In this document: one piece after another, positions 54,543-63,976 of the stretch
Layout: every line of letters starts with the position of its first letter
Position numbering within the stretch: position 1 is the stretch's first letter
Assembly: GCF_002967765.1 (NCBI RefSeq)
Contig: NZ_PUHY01000016.1
Location: forward strand, 124,001-188,000
Direction of reading: 5' to 3'
Source of the DNA: Blastopirellula marina
GTDB lineage: Bacteria > Planctomycetota > Planctomycetia > Pirellulales > Pirellulaceae
DNA: 64,000 bases
Made by a program: the position numbers and the translations under genes
Notes under the pieces: model-generated
The model's database searches: none
Told to the model about the DNA's origin: nothing
What the model saw: the letters and a program-made list of their open reading frames with translations, nothing else

Positions 54543-55406
54543 ATGGCCGACACTGAAGGTGGCGCCTACCTTACGCCCGGCGATGACCCCGAAATGGTTC
54601 AAGCGTCCGAGAAAGCACGTCAGACGTTTCGCTATTTTTGGCGAGAAATGTCGTGGGAACGCCGACGTATCATCCCCGGCCTGGAACTGGCAGCGGTGAA
54701 AGCAGCATTCTCCGATCCACCGGAGGTACAAGCGCAAAACCCCGATGGGCTCGAAGTCGAACAGATGTGGCTTATCGACGTAGATTTCGACGGTCGTCTT
54801 CTCAAAGGAACCTTGATCAATACGCCGATCTCACTGAAGACCTTCAACGAAGGAGACGAAGTCAGCATCCCCGGGAAGCAGATTACCGACTGGATGTACG
54901 TGATCGCCGGTGAAGTCTACGGCGGATTCACTATTGACTTAATGCGTTCACGAATGAGTGGCGGTGAAAGACGCCAACACGATCAAGCTTGGGGCTTTGA
55001 TTTTGGCGACGTCGGCATGGTCGATCTCGTCCCTCCCACCTACATCGGTGAAGCTCCGAGAAAGAAAGGCTTCTTCGCAGGACTATTTGGCAAGAAGGCC
55101 GAGCCGCAAGATTACGCCGCCGTAGGTGCCAACGAGCATCCCATGTCCGCTAACATGCGTTCGTCGTTTGAAGAAGCGATTAAAGAAAACCCGGAAATGT
55201 TAAACCAACGAGACGACCGAAACGGATTCACCTTTCTGCATCAGTTGGCCCTCGGCGGGTCGCTCGACGGCGTGGACGTCTGCTTGAAAAATGGTGCCGA
55301 TCCCCGCGAGAAAGGGAACAACGGACTCACACCCTACCAACTTGCGAAGAGCCTCGGCTGGAAGCGGGTTATGAAGCGTCTGGAAGAAGTAGGCGGCGCG
55401 GAATAG
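54543..55406 (+). CDS. DUF2314 (YegJ-like)–ankyrin protein, 287 aa
   Basis: The N-terminal part (about 20–165) resembles DUF2314: AVKAAFSDPP, EQMWLIDVDFDGRLLKGTLIN and GDEVSIPGKQITDWMYVIAGEVYGGFTI. A Lys/Gly linker (RKKGFFAGLFGKKAEP) follows, and two ankyrin repeats close the protein (NGFTFLHQLALGGSLDGVDVCLKNGADPREKGNNGLTPYQLAKSLG). AAGGA precedes the ATG. No signal peptide, so cytoplasmic. Function unknown. The fusion is the notable point. Confidence 0.88.
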   Translation: MADTEGGAYLTPGDDPEMVQASEKARQTFRYFWREMSWERRRIIPGLELAAVKAAFSDPPEVQAQNPDGLEVEQMWLIDVDFDGRLLKGTLINTPISLKTFNEGDEVSIPGKQITDWMYVIAGEVYGGFTIDLMRSRMSGGERRQHDQAWGFDFGDVGMVDLVPPTYIGEAPRKKGFFAGLFGKKAEPQDYAAVGANEHPMSANMRSSFEEAIKENPEMLNQRDDRNGFTFLHQLALGGSLDGVDVCLKNGADPREKGNNGLTPYQLAKSLGWKRVMKRLEEVGGAE

Positions 55407-55428
55407 CATTTTCGCTGAAATGATTTCA

Positions 55429-56166
55429 TTAAGAAGTTCGCCGTGCGTTCCGATAGTCTCGCGGCGACATCCCTGTCGCGCGGCGAAACTGCCGCGTGAA
55501 GGCACTTTGATCGGCGTAGCCCGCTTCAAGGGCGATTGATGCAATCGGCTCCTCCGAAGTTCTCAAGAGTCGTTGAGCTAAATCGATCCGCAACTTTAAC
55601 AGCCACTGCCCGGTCGTTAGCCCAAAGACGCGTCGCATGCGACGATCGAGCTGATACGACGACATCTTGGCGATCTCTGCCAATCGTTTCACGCTCGGTG
55701 GATCGGTCAGATGGGCCTCGGCATGCTGGATGGCATCGATCACGTGCGAATACTCTTCCGTCGCGAAGTCGGGAAGTCGCAGGTCTTGCGATACTCCGAC
55801 CAACCCCACGACTTCCCCTGATTTCGACCGCAGTGGCAGCTTGCTGGTCAAGCACCAACCGACATCGCGGGTGGCGTAAAAATGGAGCTCGAGCTGCCCA
55901 ACAAGTGGCTGACCCGTTTCGAGTACCTTCTTGTCTTGATCTTCAAAACTTTGACCGAGCGGCAGGCGAAGCACCTCGAACGGGGTGTGCCCAATTAAAT
56001 CCTCCTTGCTTCGCGCACCACAACGCTGTACCAAGGTGTTGTTGACCACCAAGTATTGGCCCTGGGTGTTTTTGATGAAAAAGACAATGTCGGGCAAGTG
56101 ATCGAACAGTTCTTCCCCCGTAAAAGGAGGGTCAAGCTGAGTCAGCATTTCATGAATTGGTAGCAT
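55429..56166 (-). CDS. PAS–AraC family transcriptional regulator
   Basis: A 245-aa regulator. A PAS domain (about 15–130, DIVFFIKNTQGQYLVVNNTLV, then VGLVGVSQDL) is followed by an AraC double helix-turn-helix (about 150–243) with SVKRLAEIAKMSSYQLDRRMRR and IASIALEAGYADQSAFTRQFRRATGMSPRDYR. It is divergent from the DHDPS-family and DadA-like genes with 135 bases between, so it probably controls them. LhpR, the known hydroxyproline regulator, is also an AraC protein; this is the basis for the guess. Confidence 0.92.
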   Translation of the reverse strand: MLPIHEMLTQLDPPFTGEELFDHLPDIVFFIKNTQGQYLVVNNTLVQRCGARSKEDLIGHTPFEVLRLPLGQSFEDQDKKVLETGQPLVGQLELHFYATRDVGWCLTSKLPLRSKSGEVVGLVGVSQDLRLPDFATEEYSHVIDAIQHAEAHLTDPPSVKRLAEIAKMSSYQLDRRMRRVFGLTTGQWLLKLRIDLAQRLLRTSEEPIASIALEAGYADQSAFTRQFRRATGMSPRDYRNARRTS

Positions 56167-56301
56167 GGTTGAAAATCCTCAATTGTGCGCAAATTCAAGT
56201 CTGCTATCTGCGGATTGTCAAGACATCTTCTTGGTTTGGACGTTATCATCTAGTTTCAACAAGTCGATTTTTCTCTCCCTTATTCCCTTACGAGACCTCG
56301 C

Positions 56302-57249
56302 GTGAACGACAAATCGAAAATCTTCCGCGGTTGCATTCCGGCCCTAATGACGCCTTGTTCGGCCGATGGCAAACCCAACTTCGAAGCCTTGGTTGCCAAG
56401 GGTAAGGAGTTGATCGACGCAGGAATGACCGCCGTAGTCTACTGTGGATCGATGGGAGATTGGCCGCTGCTTACCGACCAGCAGCGTCAGGAAGGGGTTC
56501 GTCAGCTCACCGAAGCGGGCGTACCGGTTGTGGTGGGTACCGGGGCTCAAAATCCCAAGATCGCTGCAGCCCATGCAGCACACGCCAAGGAAGTCGGTGC
56601 AGCTGGCTTGATGGTGATTCCTCGCGTGTTGTCGCGTGGGACTTCCGCGGCCGCTCAGCGACATCACTTCGCCGGCATTCTTTCCGCTGGGGGCGACTTG
56701 CCGAGTGTGATTTACAACAGCCCCTATTACGGTTTCGAAACAAAGGCCGATCTGTTCTTTGATCTGCGACGTGAGTTCTCGAATCTGGTCGGCTTCAAAG
56801 AATTTGGTGGGTCCGCTTCTCTCAGCTATGCAGTCGAACATATCACCGGTACCAATCCTGATCTGGTCTTGATGGTCGGTGTTGATACCCAGGTCTACCA
56901 TGGCTTCATGCGATGCAATGCCAAAGGGGCAATCACAGGCGTTGGCAATGCACTTCCTAAGGAAGTGCTGAAGTTAATCGAGCTGTGCGAAAAGGGAGCC
57001 GCTGGGTGTGCCCAGTCACGCAAGCTGGCCTGGGAATTGAACGAAGCACTGACGGTTCTTTCCACCTTCGATGAAGGGCCCGACTTGGTGTTGTTCTACA
57101 AATACCTGATGGTGCTCGAAGGTAGCCCTGAGTATGAACACCACTTCAACGACTCGGACAAGCTTAGCCCGAGCCAACGCGACTATCTCAAAGCGCAGTG
57201 GGAATTGTTCCGCGCTTGGTGGGATAGCTGGAACGGCAAAGACGCGTAA
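56302..57249 (+). CDS. dihydrodipicolinate synthase family lyase/deaminase, possibly pyrroline-4-hydroxy-2-carboxylate deaminase
   Basis: A 315-aa TIM-barrel of the DapA/NanA family, starting at GTG 56302. It has the phosphate/carboxylate loop GSMGDW in place of the usual GSTGE, the VIYNSPYYG tyrosine and the Schiff-base Lys in LVGFKEFGG. The GSMGDW loop argues against DapA itself. With a DadA-like dehydrogenase 15 bases downstream and a divergent AraC gene, it fits the deaminase that makes alpha-ketoglutarate semialdehyde in hydroxyproline catabolism. The assignment is inference. Confidence 0.85.
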   Translation: MNDKSKIFRGCIPALMTPCSADGKPNFEALVAKGKELIDAGMTAVVYCGSMGDWPLLTDQQRQEGVRQLTEAGVPVVVGTGAQNPKIAAAHAAHAKEVGAAGLMVIPRVLSRGTSAAAQRHHFAGILSAGGDLPSVIYNSPYYGFETKADLFFDLRREFSNLVGFKEFGGSASLSYAVEHITGTNPDLVLMVGVDTQVYHGFMRCNAKGAITGVGNALPKEVLKLIELCEKGAAGCAQSRKLAWELNEALTVLSTFDEGPDLVLFYKYLMVLEGSPEYEHHFNDSDKLSPSQRDYLKAQWELFRAWWDSWNGKDA

Positions 57250-57264
57250 CAACCAGGCTCAACC

Positions 57265-58530
57265 ATGATTACTTCCAGCAAGCCCGACAGCGTAATCGTT
57301 GTCGGAGGCGGCATTGTGGGGATTGCATGCGCGCACTACCTCACCAAGCTTGGCCTCCAAGTCACCGTGATCGACCGAAGCGCCATTGCCGGTGCCTGTT
57401 CGCACGGTAACTGCGGTTATATTTGTCCGAGCCATGTTTTGCCGCTTACCGAACCGGAAGCAATCCGTGCGGCCGTCAAATCTCTTTTTCAGCCCAATGC
57501 GCCATTCCGCGTGAAACCACGCTTCAGCCCAGCACTTTGGAACTGGATGTGGCAATTTGCTCGCCGTTGTAATCATCAACAAATGCTACGGGCGGGTATT
57601 GGCCTCAAGGCGATTCTCGATTCATCGATGAACGAGTATCACCAGTTGATCGCCGAGGAATCGCTCGATTGTGAGTGGTCGACGCGCGGTCTGCTTTACG
57701 TCCTGCAAACCGAACGGGGCATGGAAGCGTTCGCCGAGACCGACCGACTGCTGAGCGAACACTTTGGCGTTTCCGCTCGACGAATCGAAGGCGCTGAATT
57801 GCCAACGTTCGATAACGCCTTAAAAGCGAATCTGGCAGGGGCATATCATTACGAAGGGGATACCTCGGTCCGCCCTGATCGCCTCAACAGTCAGTGGGCG
57901 GCACGACTCCTCGAGCAAGGTGTGCAGTTCATTGAGAACTGTATGCTACTGGGAATCGAGACCGACAACGGCCGCATCACTTCGCTTCAGACCACGCAAG
58001 GCAAGCTTTCCGCCGATCGAATTGTGATCGCGACGGGTGCCTGGAGTACCCAACTAGCGACCATGTTGGGTTGCCGAATTCCGATTGAACCCGGCAAAGG
58101 ATATTCCGTAACGATGTCGCGCCCCGATCCCTGCCCGAGTCATCCGATGCTTTTTCCGGAACACAAAGTCGGCGTGTCGCCGTTCGCAGGTGGTTATCGC
58201 TTGGGTTCGATGATGGAATTTAGTGGCTACGACACGACAATCCCGCCTCGTAGGATCGAGCAACTTCGCCGCTCAGCCGCACCGTACTTGGTAACCCCCA
58301 CAACCGAAGAAACACAGCAAACATGGTATGGTTGGCGTCCCATGACCTGGGACAGCCTGCCGATTATCGGACCAGTGCCCCGTCTCCATAACGCTTTTCT
58401 AGCGACAGGGCACAACATGTTAGGCGTCAGCATGGCAACGGCAACCGGCAAACTGATTGCCGAAATGATTTCGGCCGCTCCCCTTCACATTGATGCCGAA
58501 CCTTATTCACCTACGCGATTCGCCTCCTGA
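57265..58530 (+). CDS. DadA-like FAD-dependent D-amino acid dehydrogenase (possibly D-hydroxyproline)
   Basis: A 421-aa flavoenzyme. The FAD loop VIVVGGGIVGIACAHYLTKLG, then SHGNCGYICPSHVLPL, RIVIATGAWST and ATGHNMLGVSMATATGKLIAE are typical of DadA and related dehydrogenases. It follows the DHDPS-family gene by 15 bases. In hydroxyproline catabolism a DadA-like enzyme oxidises cis-4-hydroxy-D-proline to the pyrroline that the neighbour would deaminate. A proline racemase is not in the window, so the pathway is incomplete here. Confidence 0.88.
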   Translation: MITSSKPDSVIVVGGGIVGIACAHYLTKLGLQVTVIDRSAIAGACSHGNCGYICPSHVLPLTEPEAIRAAVKSLFQPNAPFRVKPRFSPALWNWMWQFARRCNHQQMLRAGIGLKAILDSSMNEYHQLIAEESLDCEWSTRGLLYVLQTERGMEAFAETDRLLSEHFGVSARRIEGAELPTFDNALKANLAGAYHYEGDTSVRPDRLNSQWAARLLEQGVQFIENCMLLGIETDNGRITSLQTTQGKLSADRIVIATGAWSTQLATMLGCRIPIEPGKGYSVTMSRPDPCPSHPMLFPEHKVGVSPFAGGYRLGSMMEFSGYDTTIPPRRIEQLRRSAAPYLVTPTTEETQQTWYGWRPMTWDSLPIIGPVPRLHNAFLATGHNMLGVSMATATGKLIAEMISAAPLHIDAEPYSPTRFAS

Positions 58531-58641
58531 GGAATGCTGCGGCGAATCGTTCCGTTTCGCTCGCATCCCTTTTTAGGTTAGAATTGTGGAGACTCTTATC
58601 GAGATCACACCCCGAAATTCCTACCCAAGGTGTTCTTGACC

Positions 58642-60183
58642 ATGAAGCTTTCCCCCAATGCCATTCTGGCGTTCCTCTTGCTGTGCGCGGTGCCGGTCGT
58701 TTCGTTTGCCGCCGATGACGCTAAACGGCCTGAACGAAATATCGTTTTCTTTATCACCGATGACGAAAGCCCCACGCTCGGTTGTTATGGCGATCCGGTC
58801 GCGGTGACGCCTAACATCGATGCGATCGCCAAGGATGGGACCATCTTTCGTAACGCGTTCGCCACGACGGCCAGTTGCAGTGCCAGTCGTAGCGTTGTGT
58901 TGACCGGTTTGCATAACCACATGAACGGTCAGTATGGTCATACGCATCACTTCCATAAGTTCTCGTCATATCACGATGTGGTTAGCTTGGCCCTACCGCG
59001 ACTTTTAGAGAACGCGGGCTATCGGACGGCCCGTTGTGGAAAATATCATGTCGCCCCCGAGGCCGTATTTCACTTCCAAGAAACGATTCCAGGCAACTCG
59101 CGCTCGACCGTGCAAATGGCGAACAACTGCGAGTCATTCATCAAGGAACAAGATGATCGCCCATTCTTCTTGTACTTTGCGACCAGCGACCCACATCGCG
59201 GTGGCGGCGTCGACAAAACCTCGAAACGCGAGCTGAAGCCAGACCTGTTTGGCAATAAGCCGAACAAGGGCGCGTACCCCGGTGTGGAAGAAGTCTTCTA
59301 CGATCCAGCTGAGGTCCCGATTCCAGAGTTCTTACCCGATACGCCTGACACACGCGAAGAACTTTCTCAGTACTACCAGGCGTGCTCGCGCATCGACCAA
59401 GGGTTAGGTCGCCTGGTCGAGATTTTAAAGGAAGCTGGCGTCTACGATAAAACGCTGATCGTCTTCACGGCCGACCATGGCATGGCTTTCTCAGGGGGCA
59501 AAACAACGGTCTACGAAGGAGGCCTTCGCGTTCCCTTCGTGGTCCGCGATCCCTATGTGAAAAATCGTGGCGTCGAAACGTACGCGATGATTAGCCACGT
59601 CGACATCACGCCGTCGCTGCTCGACTTTGCTGGTGCCCTCGATAAACAAGCCAACGCTCCAAAGCAACCAATCAACGCCAACAAGTTCTGGAAAGATCGC
59701 GGCGAAGCGTTGCAAGAGAATCGTAGCGGTGGCAACAAGTTCGATCACTACCACGGTCGATCGTGGATCGACTTGTTGGGCGATCCGGAAGCAACGACGC
59801 ACGATTCTATCTTCGCTTCGCACACTTTCCACGAAATCCAGATGTACTACCCCATGCGGGTTTATCGTGATCAGCGATTTAAGTTGATTTGGAACATTGC
59901 CCACAAGCTCGACTACCCGTTTGCTTCCGATCTATGGGCCGCTTCCAGTTGGCAAGCGCAGTTCCAACAAGGGGAAGACGCACCCTACGGGAAGAAGACC
60001 GTGGGCGAGTACATTCATCGACCCAAATTCGAACTGTACAACGTCGAGACCGATCCTCACGAGGAACTCAACTTGGCCGAAGACCCAGCCTACGCAAAGG
60101 TCTTGGAAGAATACAAGAAGAAGCTCAAAGCCAAGCAAAAAGAGCTAGACGATCCTTGGATCATGAAGTGGGACTACGAATAG
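58642..60183 (+). CDS. secreted formylglycine sulfatase, N-sulfoglucosamine sulfohydrolase-like
   Basis: From the ATG at 58642 (AAGGTG nine bases upstream) the product is 513 aa with a signal peptide (about 1–26). The active-site motif is CSASR (Cys79), the C-x-A-x-R form that is matured to formylglycine. Metal ligands DDE (FFITDDESP) and the later FTADHGM are present. The CSASR setting, HxHHxHKFSSYHDVVSL and GKYHVAPE resemble heparan N-sulfatase (SGSH). It may remove sulfate from glucosamine of host or algal glycans. It lies between the hydroxyproline-type and sialate-type genes. A strong terminator follows. Confidence 0.92.
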   Translation: MKLSPNAILAFLLLCAVPVVSFAADDAKRPERNIVFFITDDESPTLGCYGDPVAVTPNIDAIAKDGTIFRNAFATTASCSASRSVVLTGLHNHMNGQYGHTHHFHKFSSYHDVVSLALPRLLENAGYRTARCGKYHVAPEAVFHFQETIPGNSRSTVQMANNCESFIKEQDDRPFFLYFATSDPHRGGGVDKTSKRELKPDLFGNKPNKGAYPGVEEVFYDPAEVPIPEFLPDTPDTREELSQYYQACSRIDQGLGRLVEILKEAGVYDKTLIVFTADHGMAFSGGKTTVYEGGLRVPFVVRDPYVKNRGVETYAMISHVDITPSLLDFAGALDKQANAPKQPINANKFWKDRGEALQENRSGGNKFDHYHGRSWIDLLGDPEATTHDSIFASHTFHEIQMYYPMRVYRDQRFKLIWNIAHKLDYPFASDLWAASSWQAQFQQGEDAPYGKKTVGEYIHRPKFELYNVETDPHEELNLAEDPAYAKVLEEYKKKLKAKQKELDDPWIMKWDYE

Positions 60184-60209
60184 TCAGCACCTCCACACCT
60201 AAGTCCATC

Positions 60210-60243
60210 AAAGGCCGCTTTCCCAAGGTTAGCGGCCTTTTTC
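60210..60243 (+). terminator. rho-independent terminator after the sulfatase
   Basis: AAAGGCCGCT (60210–60219) pairs perfectly with AGCGGCCTTT (60231–60240), followed by TT. It lies 26 bases after the stop and separates the sulfatase from the sialate genes. Confidence 0.9.
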
Positions 60244-60405
60244 GTGCGCGGAGTGCCGGAATTCTCTCGCCAAAGGGAATTCCATCCGTTAGGCTGCCCT
60301 GGACATTCGCGCACATCACTATGCCACTTTTCGGCAACCCACCTTTGCCGTTTCGTTTAGGCTCAAGCACGCATTTGCTTTAAGCCCTCCTTCAGGAAAC
60401 TCACC

Positions 60406-61329
60406 GTGAACACGCAGCCCCTTACTGGCCTGATTGCCGCCACCTACACACCATTCGATGCCAGCGGACAACTGGCTTTGTCCCAGATCGGACCGATGGT
60501 CGAGTACCTGCTCAGCTCCGGTGTTCAAGGATTGTATGTGTGTGGCAGCACCGGCGAAGGGATGTCGCTGACCACCACCGAACGCCAAGAGGTTGCCGCT
60601 GCTTACATGGCTGCCGCCGATGGGCGCGTGCCGGTCTTGGTTCAAGTTGGCCATAACAGCGTCGAAGATGCTAAAGCGCTGGCCGCCCACGCCCAGGAAA
60701 TCGGCGTCGCGGCGATTTCTGCGACCTGCCCCTCCTATTTCAAAATCGACTCCGTGGCCACACTTGTATCGACGATGGCACAAATCGCCGGTGCTGCACC
60801 TCAGCTACCTTTCTACTACTACCACATCCCGTCCCTGACCGGATCGGCAATCGACATCGCTCAGTTCATGCGAATGGCTGACAACCACATTCCGAATCTG
60901 GTGGGCTTGAAATACACCGACACCAAGGTCTTCGAGTTTCAAGAATGTCAGGCAATCGAGGGCGGGAAGTACGACATCGTTTGGGGTGCCGACGAGATGC
61001 TGCTGGGGGCGCTCGCCAGTGGGGCGAAGGGAGCAATTGGTAGTACCTACAACGTGGCGGCACCCCTATACGGTAAATTGATCGCTGCCTTTGAATCAAA
61101 CGACCTGCCAACAGCTCGCAAGCTACAACTCCAATCGATCGAGTTCATCCGCATCATGGGACGCTATCCGTTTCACAGTGCCATGAAGGAACTCCTAAAG
61201 ATGCTGGGGCACGACCTGGGAACCTGTCGCCTCCCTCAGCGTGGGTTGACCGGTGAAGAGATCGAATCGCTGCGAATTCAATTGGCAGCGTCCCAATACT
61301 TCGCTCCGGTCCTCACCCCTGCCACTTAG
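60406..61329 (+). CDS. nanA: N-acetylneuraminate lyase
   Basis: A 307-aa DapA/NanA barrel starting at GTG 60406 with AGGAA seven bases upstream. The carboxylate loop GSTGEG, the YYYHIP tyrosine and the catalytic Lys in GLKYTDTK are present, as is GADEMLLG, typical of sialate lyases. It splits N-acetylneuraminate to ManNAc and pyruvate in the cytoplasm. The next gene encodes a NanM-like mutarotase fused to a symporter, which would supply the substrate. Together they form a sialic-acid uptake and cleavage unit. Confidence 0.93.
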   Translation: MNTQPLTGLIAATYTPFDASGQLALSQIGPMVEYLLSSGVQGLYVCGSTGEGMSLTTTERQEVAAAYMAAADGRVPVLVQVGHNSVEDAKALAAHAQEIGVAAISATCPSYFKIDSVATLVSTMAQIAGAAPQLPFYYYHIPSLTGSAIDIAQFMRMADNHIPNLVGLKYTDTKVFEFQECQAIEGGKYDIVWGADEMLLGALASGAKGAIGSTYNVAAPLYGKLIAAFESNDLPTARKLQLQSIEFIRIMGRYPFHSAMKELLKMLGHDLGTCRLPQRGLTGEEIESLRIQLAASQYFAPVLTPAT

Positions 61330-61375
61330 GACAACCTGTCATCTGCTCGCTTGCCCCGCCGAAGAAAGCCTCATC

Positions 61376-63976
61376 ATGCCTCACTTACGTCCTCTGCTAA
61401 AAAACTTCGTCGTCGCGCTGCTGCTCGTTGCTGGGGCAATCCCTGGGCATGCGTGCGCTGAGACCGTTCTCGACTGGGAGCGACTGCCCGATCTCCCAAA
61501 TGATCTGGGAGTGGCTGGGCCGTTCGCTGGCATCGACGACGATGCACTGATTGTCGCGGGTGGAGCAAACTTTCCCCGACCGGTTTGGGAATCGGACAAG
61601 CAGTGGACCGATGCGATCCATGTGTTAGTTCGCCAGGACGAAGGCTATCAATGGAAGGAGGGTGGCCAACTGCCCCGTCCGATCGCCTACGGTGCCTGTG
61701 TGACGACGCGAGTCGGCGTGCTATGTCTGGGGGGCTGCGATGCCGACAAGGTCTACGCCGACACTTACTTCCTGCGATGGGATGGCGAATCCGTTACAAC
61801 GGTCCCTTGTGCTCCTCTACCACAACCGATGGCGTATGGTCAGGCCGCGATGATTGGGCAGACGGTCTACGTTGTCGGTGGCCAGAAAGAGACGGGACTA
61901 AATAGTGCCACCAATGTCATCTGGTCGCTCGATCTTTCGGCTCACGGAGACCCGACAAATCTCGAATGGAAGACGCTCAAGCCGTTACCTGGCCCGACGC
62001 GTGCGTTCAATCTTATCGCTCAACAGCACGACGGTTTCAATGACTCTATCTACGTGATTGGTGGTCGGCGTGAGGAAAACGGCGAAACACAGTTCCTTCA
62101 GGATGTTTGGCAATACGTCCCCAAGACTGACAGTTGGAAAAAAAGACAATCGGCACCGCGGACCATCATGGCCGGTGAGGCAATTGGTATTGGTCAAAGT
62201 CATATTTTTGTCCTGGGAAGCGCCGATGAAAGCAACTTCTTTCAGGCAGATGACCTGAAAGACGACCATCCTGGTTTTCCCAAGGAAGCGTTCGCTTACC
62301 ACACAATTACCGACACCTGGATTAAAGTAGGTGAAACAGAGGAAAACCTCGTAACGACCACCGCGGTTCGTTGGGGAGAAAGCATCATTATCCCCAGCGG
62401 TGAAGTGCGACCGCGTGTTCGCTCGCCGCATATTTGGAAGGTTACTCCTTCGTCATCTAACAAGAGCTTCGGCGTACTGAACTACATCGTTTTATTCGGC
62501 TACTTGCTGGGAATGGTCGGCGTCGGGGTTTACTTTTCTCGCAAGAATAAGAGCACCGACGACTACTTTCGGGGCGGAAAGCAGATCCCATGGTGGGCAG
62601 CCGGTTGTAGCATTTTTGCCACAATGCTCAGTTCGCTGACGTTCATGGGATTCCCCTCAAAGTCATTCGCCCAGGACTGGGTCTACGCCATGGGCAACTT
62701 CACGATTCCCGTTGTGGCGATCCTGGCAATTTACGTCGCGATGCCCTTCTATCGGAGAATCGACGCGACCAGTGCCTACCAATATCTCGAGATGCGATTT
62801 GGTCGATCGGCTAGGGTGTTTGCCAGTGGTAGCTTCGTGCTGTTCCATTTATTTCGCATGGCAATTGTGATGTCGCTGACCGCTCTGGCGCTTGCCGTCG
62901 CAACACCACTTACGCCCGTTCAATCGGTCATGCTGATGGGCGTGCTCAGCATTGCCTACTGCACGATGGGTGGCATCGAGGCGGTTATCTGGACCGATAC
63001 AATTCAAACGTTCGTGCTGCTGGGAGGCGCCTTGCTGGCGGTCGGTCTGCTGCTCTCAGGCGTCGACGGTGGATTGGAGGGCTTTTGGCAGATTGCCAAT
63101 CAGTCGCATAAGTTCAACCTGGCGAACATCCACTGGGACATCACCAACGCCCAGGTTGCTTTGTGGGTGATCCTGGTTGGCGGCGTCGCCCAGAATATAT
63201 CGTCTTACACGGCAGATCAAGCCGTTGTGCAGCGATACGTTACCACGCCCACTCAGCAGGAAGCGACCAAATCCATTTGGATTAGTGCCTTGCTGACGAT
63301 CCCAGCCACGCTCATCTTCTTCACGATCGGTACATCACTTTTCGCCTACTACCATAGCCATCCGGCCAAGCTCGATGCGATGACAACGACGGATCAGATC
63401 TTTCCATTGTTTATTGCTCGTGAAATACCTGTTGGTCTTGCTGGCTTGATCGTAGCTGGCATTTTTGCCGCGGCTCAATCGACCGTTTCAACTAGCATGA
63501 ACTCTTCGGCAACGGCCATCATTGTCGACTTTCTGCGGCCGCTCGAACTTTGCACGACCGACAGAAGCTACCTCACGGCAGCAAGATACTGCACGTTTGC
63601 GATTGGAACCGTCGGTACACTGTTGGGCATCTTGTTCGTCAATCCCAACATTCGCTCACTGTTCGATGCTTTCATTGTGATCCTAGGAATCTTCATGGGT
63701 ATCTTAGGTGGCCTGTTTTTGTTGGGGGCGTTCACTCGTCGCGCCAATCAGTTCGGTGCCATGGCCGGTGCTTTAGTCGGTTCCGTGGTCATGTTGCTAT
63801 TGTGGAAGTACTCGAAGATCAACAGCTACTTTTATCCAGCCGCCGGACTTTCCGTCTGTTTCGCCACTGGGTATTTGGCCAGTTGGATCGCCGGCAAGGC
63901 GCCGGGTGATCTAGCCGGGCTAACCATCTATGACCTGCCATCGGGGGAGAATTCGATCGTGAAGGAAGCGGTATGA
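61376..63976 (+). CDS. NanM-like sialate mutarotase fused to SSS-family sodium symporter
   Basis: An 866-aa fusion from the ATG at 61376, which opens a signal peptide (FVVALLLVAGAIPGHACA). The outer part (about 28–360) is a kelch beta-propeller like N-acetylneuraminate epimerase NanM (DWERLPDLPND, CVTTRVGVLCLGGCD, DSIYVIGGRREENGE). From about 369 on there is a sodium:solute symporter with many helices (IVLFGYLLGMVGVGVYFSRKNKSTDDYFRGGKQIPWW, SSLTFMGFPSKSF, VIWTDTIQTFVLLGG). It would convert alpha-sialate to the beta form outside and import it with Na+. The stop overlaps the next ATG (ATGA). Confidence 0.92.
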   Translation: MPHLRPLLKNFVVALLLVAGAIPGHACAETVLDWERLPDLPNDLGVAGPFAGIDDDALIVAGGANFPRPVWESDKQWTDAIHVLVRQDEGYQWKEGGQLPRPIAYGACVTTRVGVLCLGGCDADKVYADTYFLRWDGESVTTVPCAPLPQPMAYGQAAMIGQTVYVVGGQKETGLNSATNVIWSLDLSAHGDPTNLEWKTLKPLPGPTRAFNLIAQQHDGFNDSIYVIGGRREENGETQFLQDVWQYVPKTDSWKKRQSAPRTIMAGEAIGIGQSHIFVLGSADESNFFQADDLKDDHPGFPKEAFAYHTITDTWIKVGETEENLVTTTAVRWGESIIIPSGEVRPRVRSPHIWKVTPSSSNKSFGVLNYIVLFGYLLGMVGVGVYFSRKNKSTDDYFRGGKQIPWWAAGCSIFATMLSSLTFMGFPSKSFAQDWVYAMGNFTIPVVAILAIYVAMPFYRRIDATSAYQYLEMRFGRSARVFASGSFVLFHLFRMAIVMSLTALALAVATPLTPVQSVMLMGVLSIAYCTMGGIEAVIWTDTIQTFVLLGGALLAVGLLLSGVDGGLEGFWQIANQSHKFNLANIHWDITNAQVALWVILVGGVAQNISSYTADQAVVQRYVTTPTQQEATKSIWISALLTIPATLIFFTIGTSLFAYYHSHPAKLDAMTTTDQIFPLFIAREIPVGLAGLIVAGIFAAAQSTVSTSMNSSATAIIVDFLRPLELCTTDRSYLTAARYCTFAIGTVGTLLGILFVNPNIRSLFDAFIVILGIFMGILGGLFLLGAFTRRANQFGAMAGALVGSVVMLLLWKYSKINSYFYPAAGLSVCFATGYLASWIAGKAPGDLAGLTIYDLPSGENSIVKEAV

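Noticed and set aside
56302-57249. Reading the DHDPS-family gene as DapA of lysine synthesis
   Set aside because: The GSTGE loop is changed to GSMGDW and the neighbours are an AraC regulator and a DadA-like enzyme, not lysine genes.
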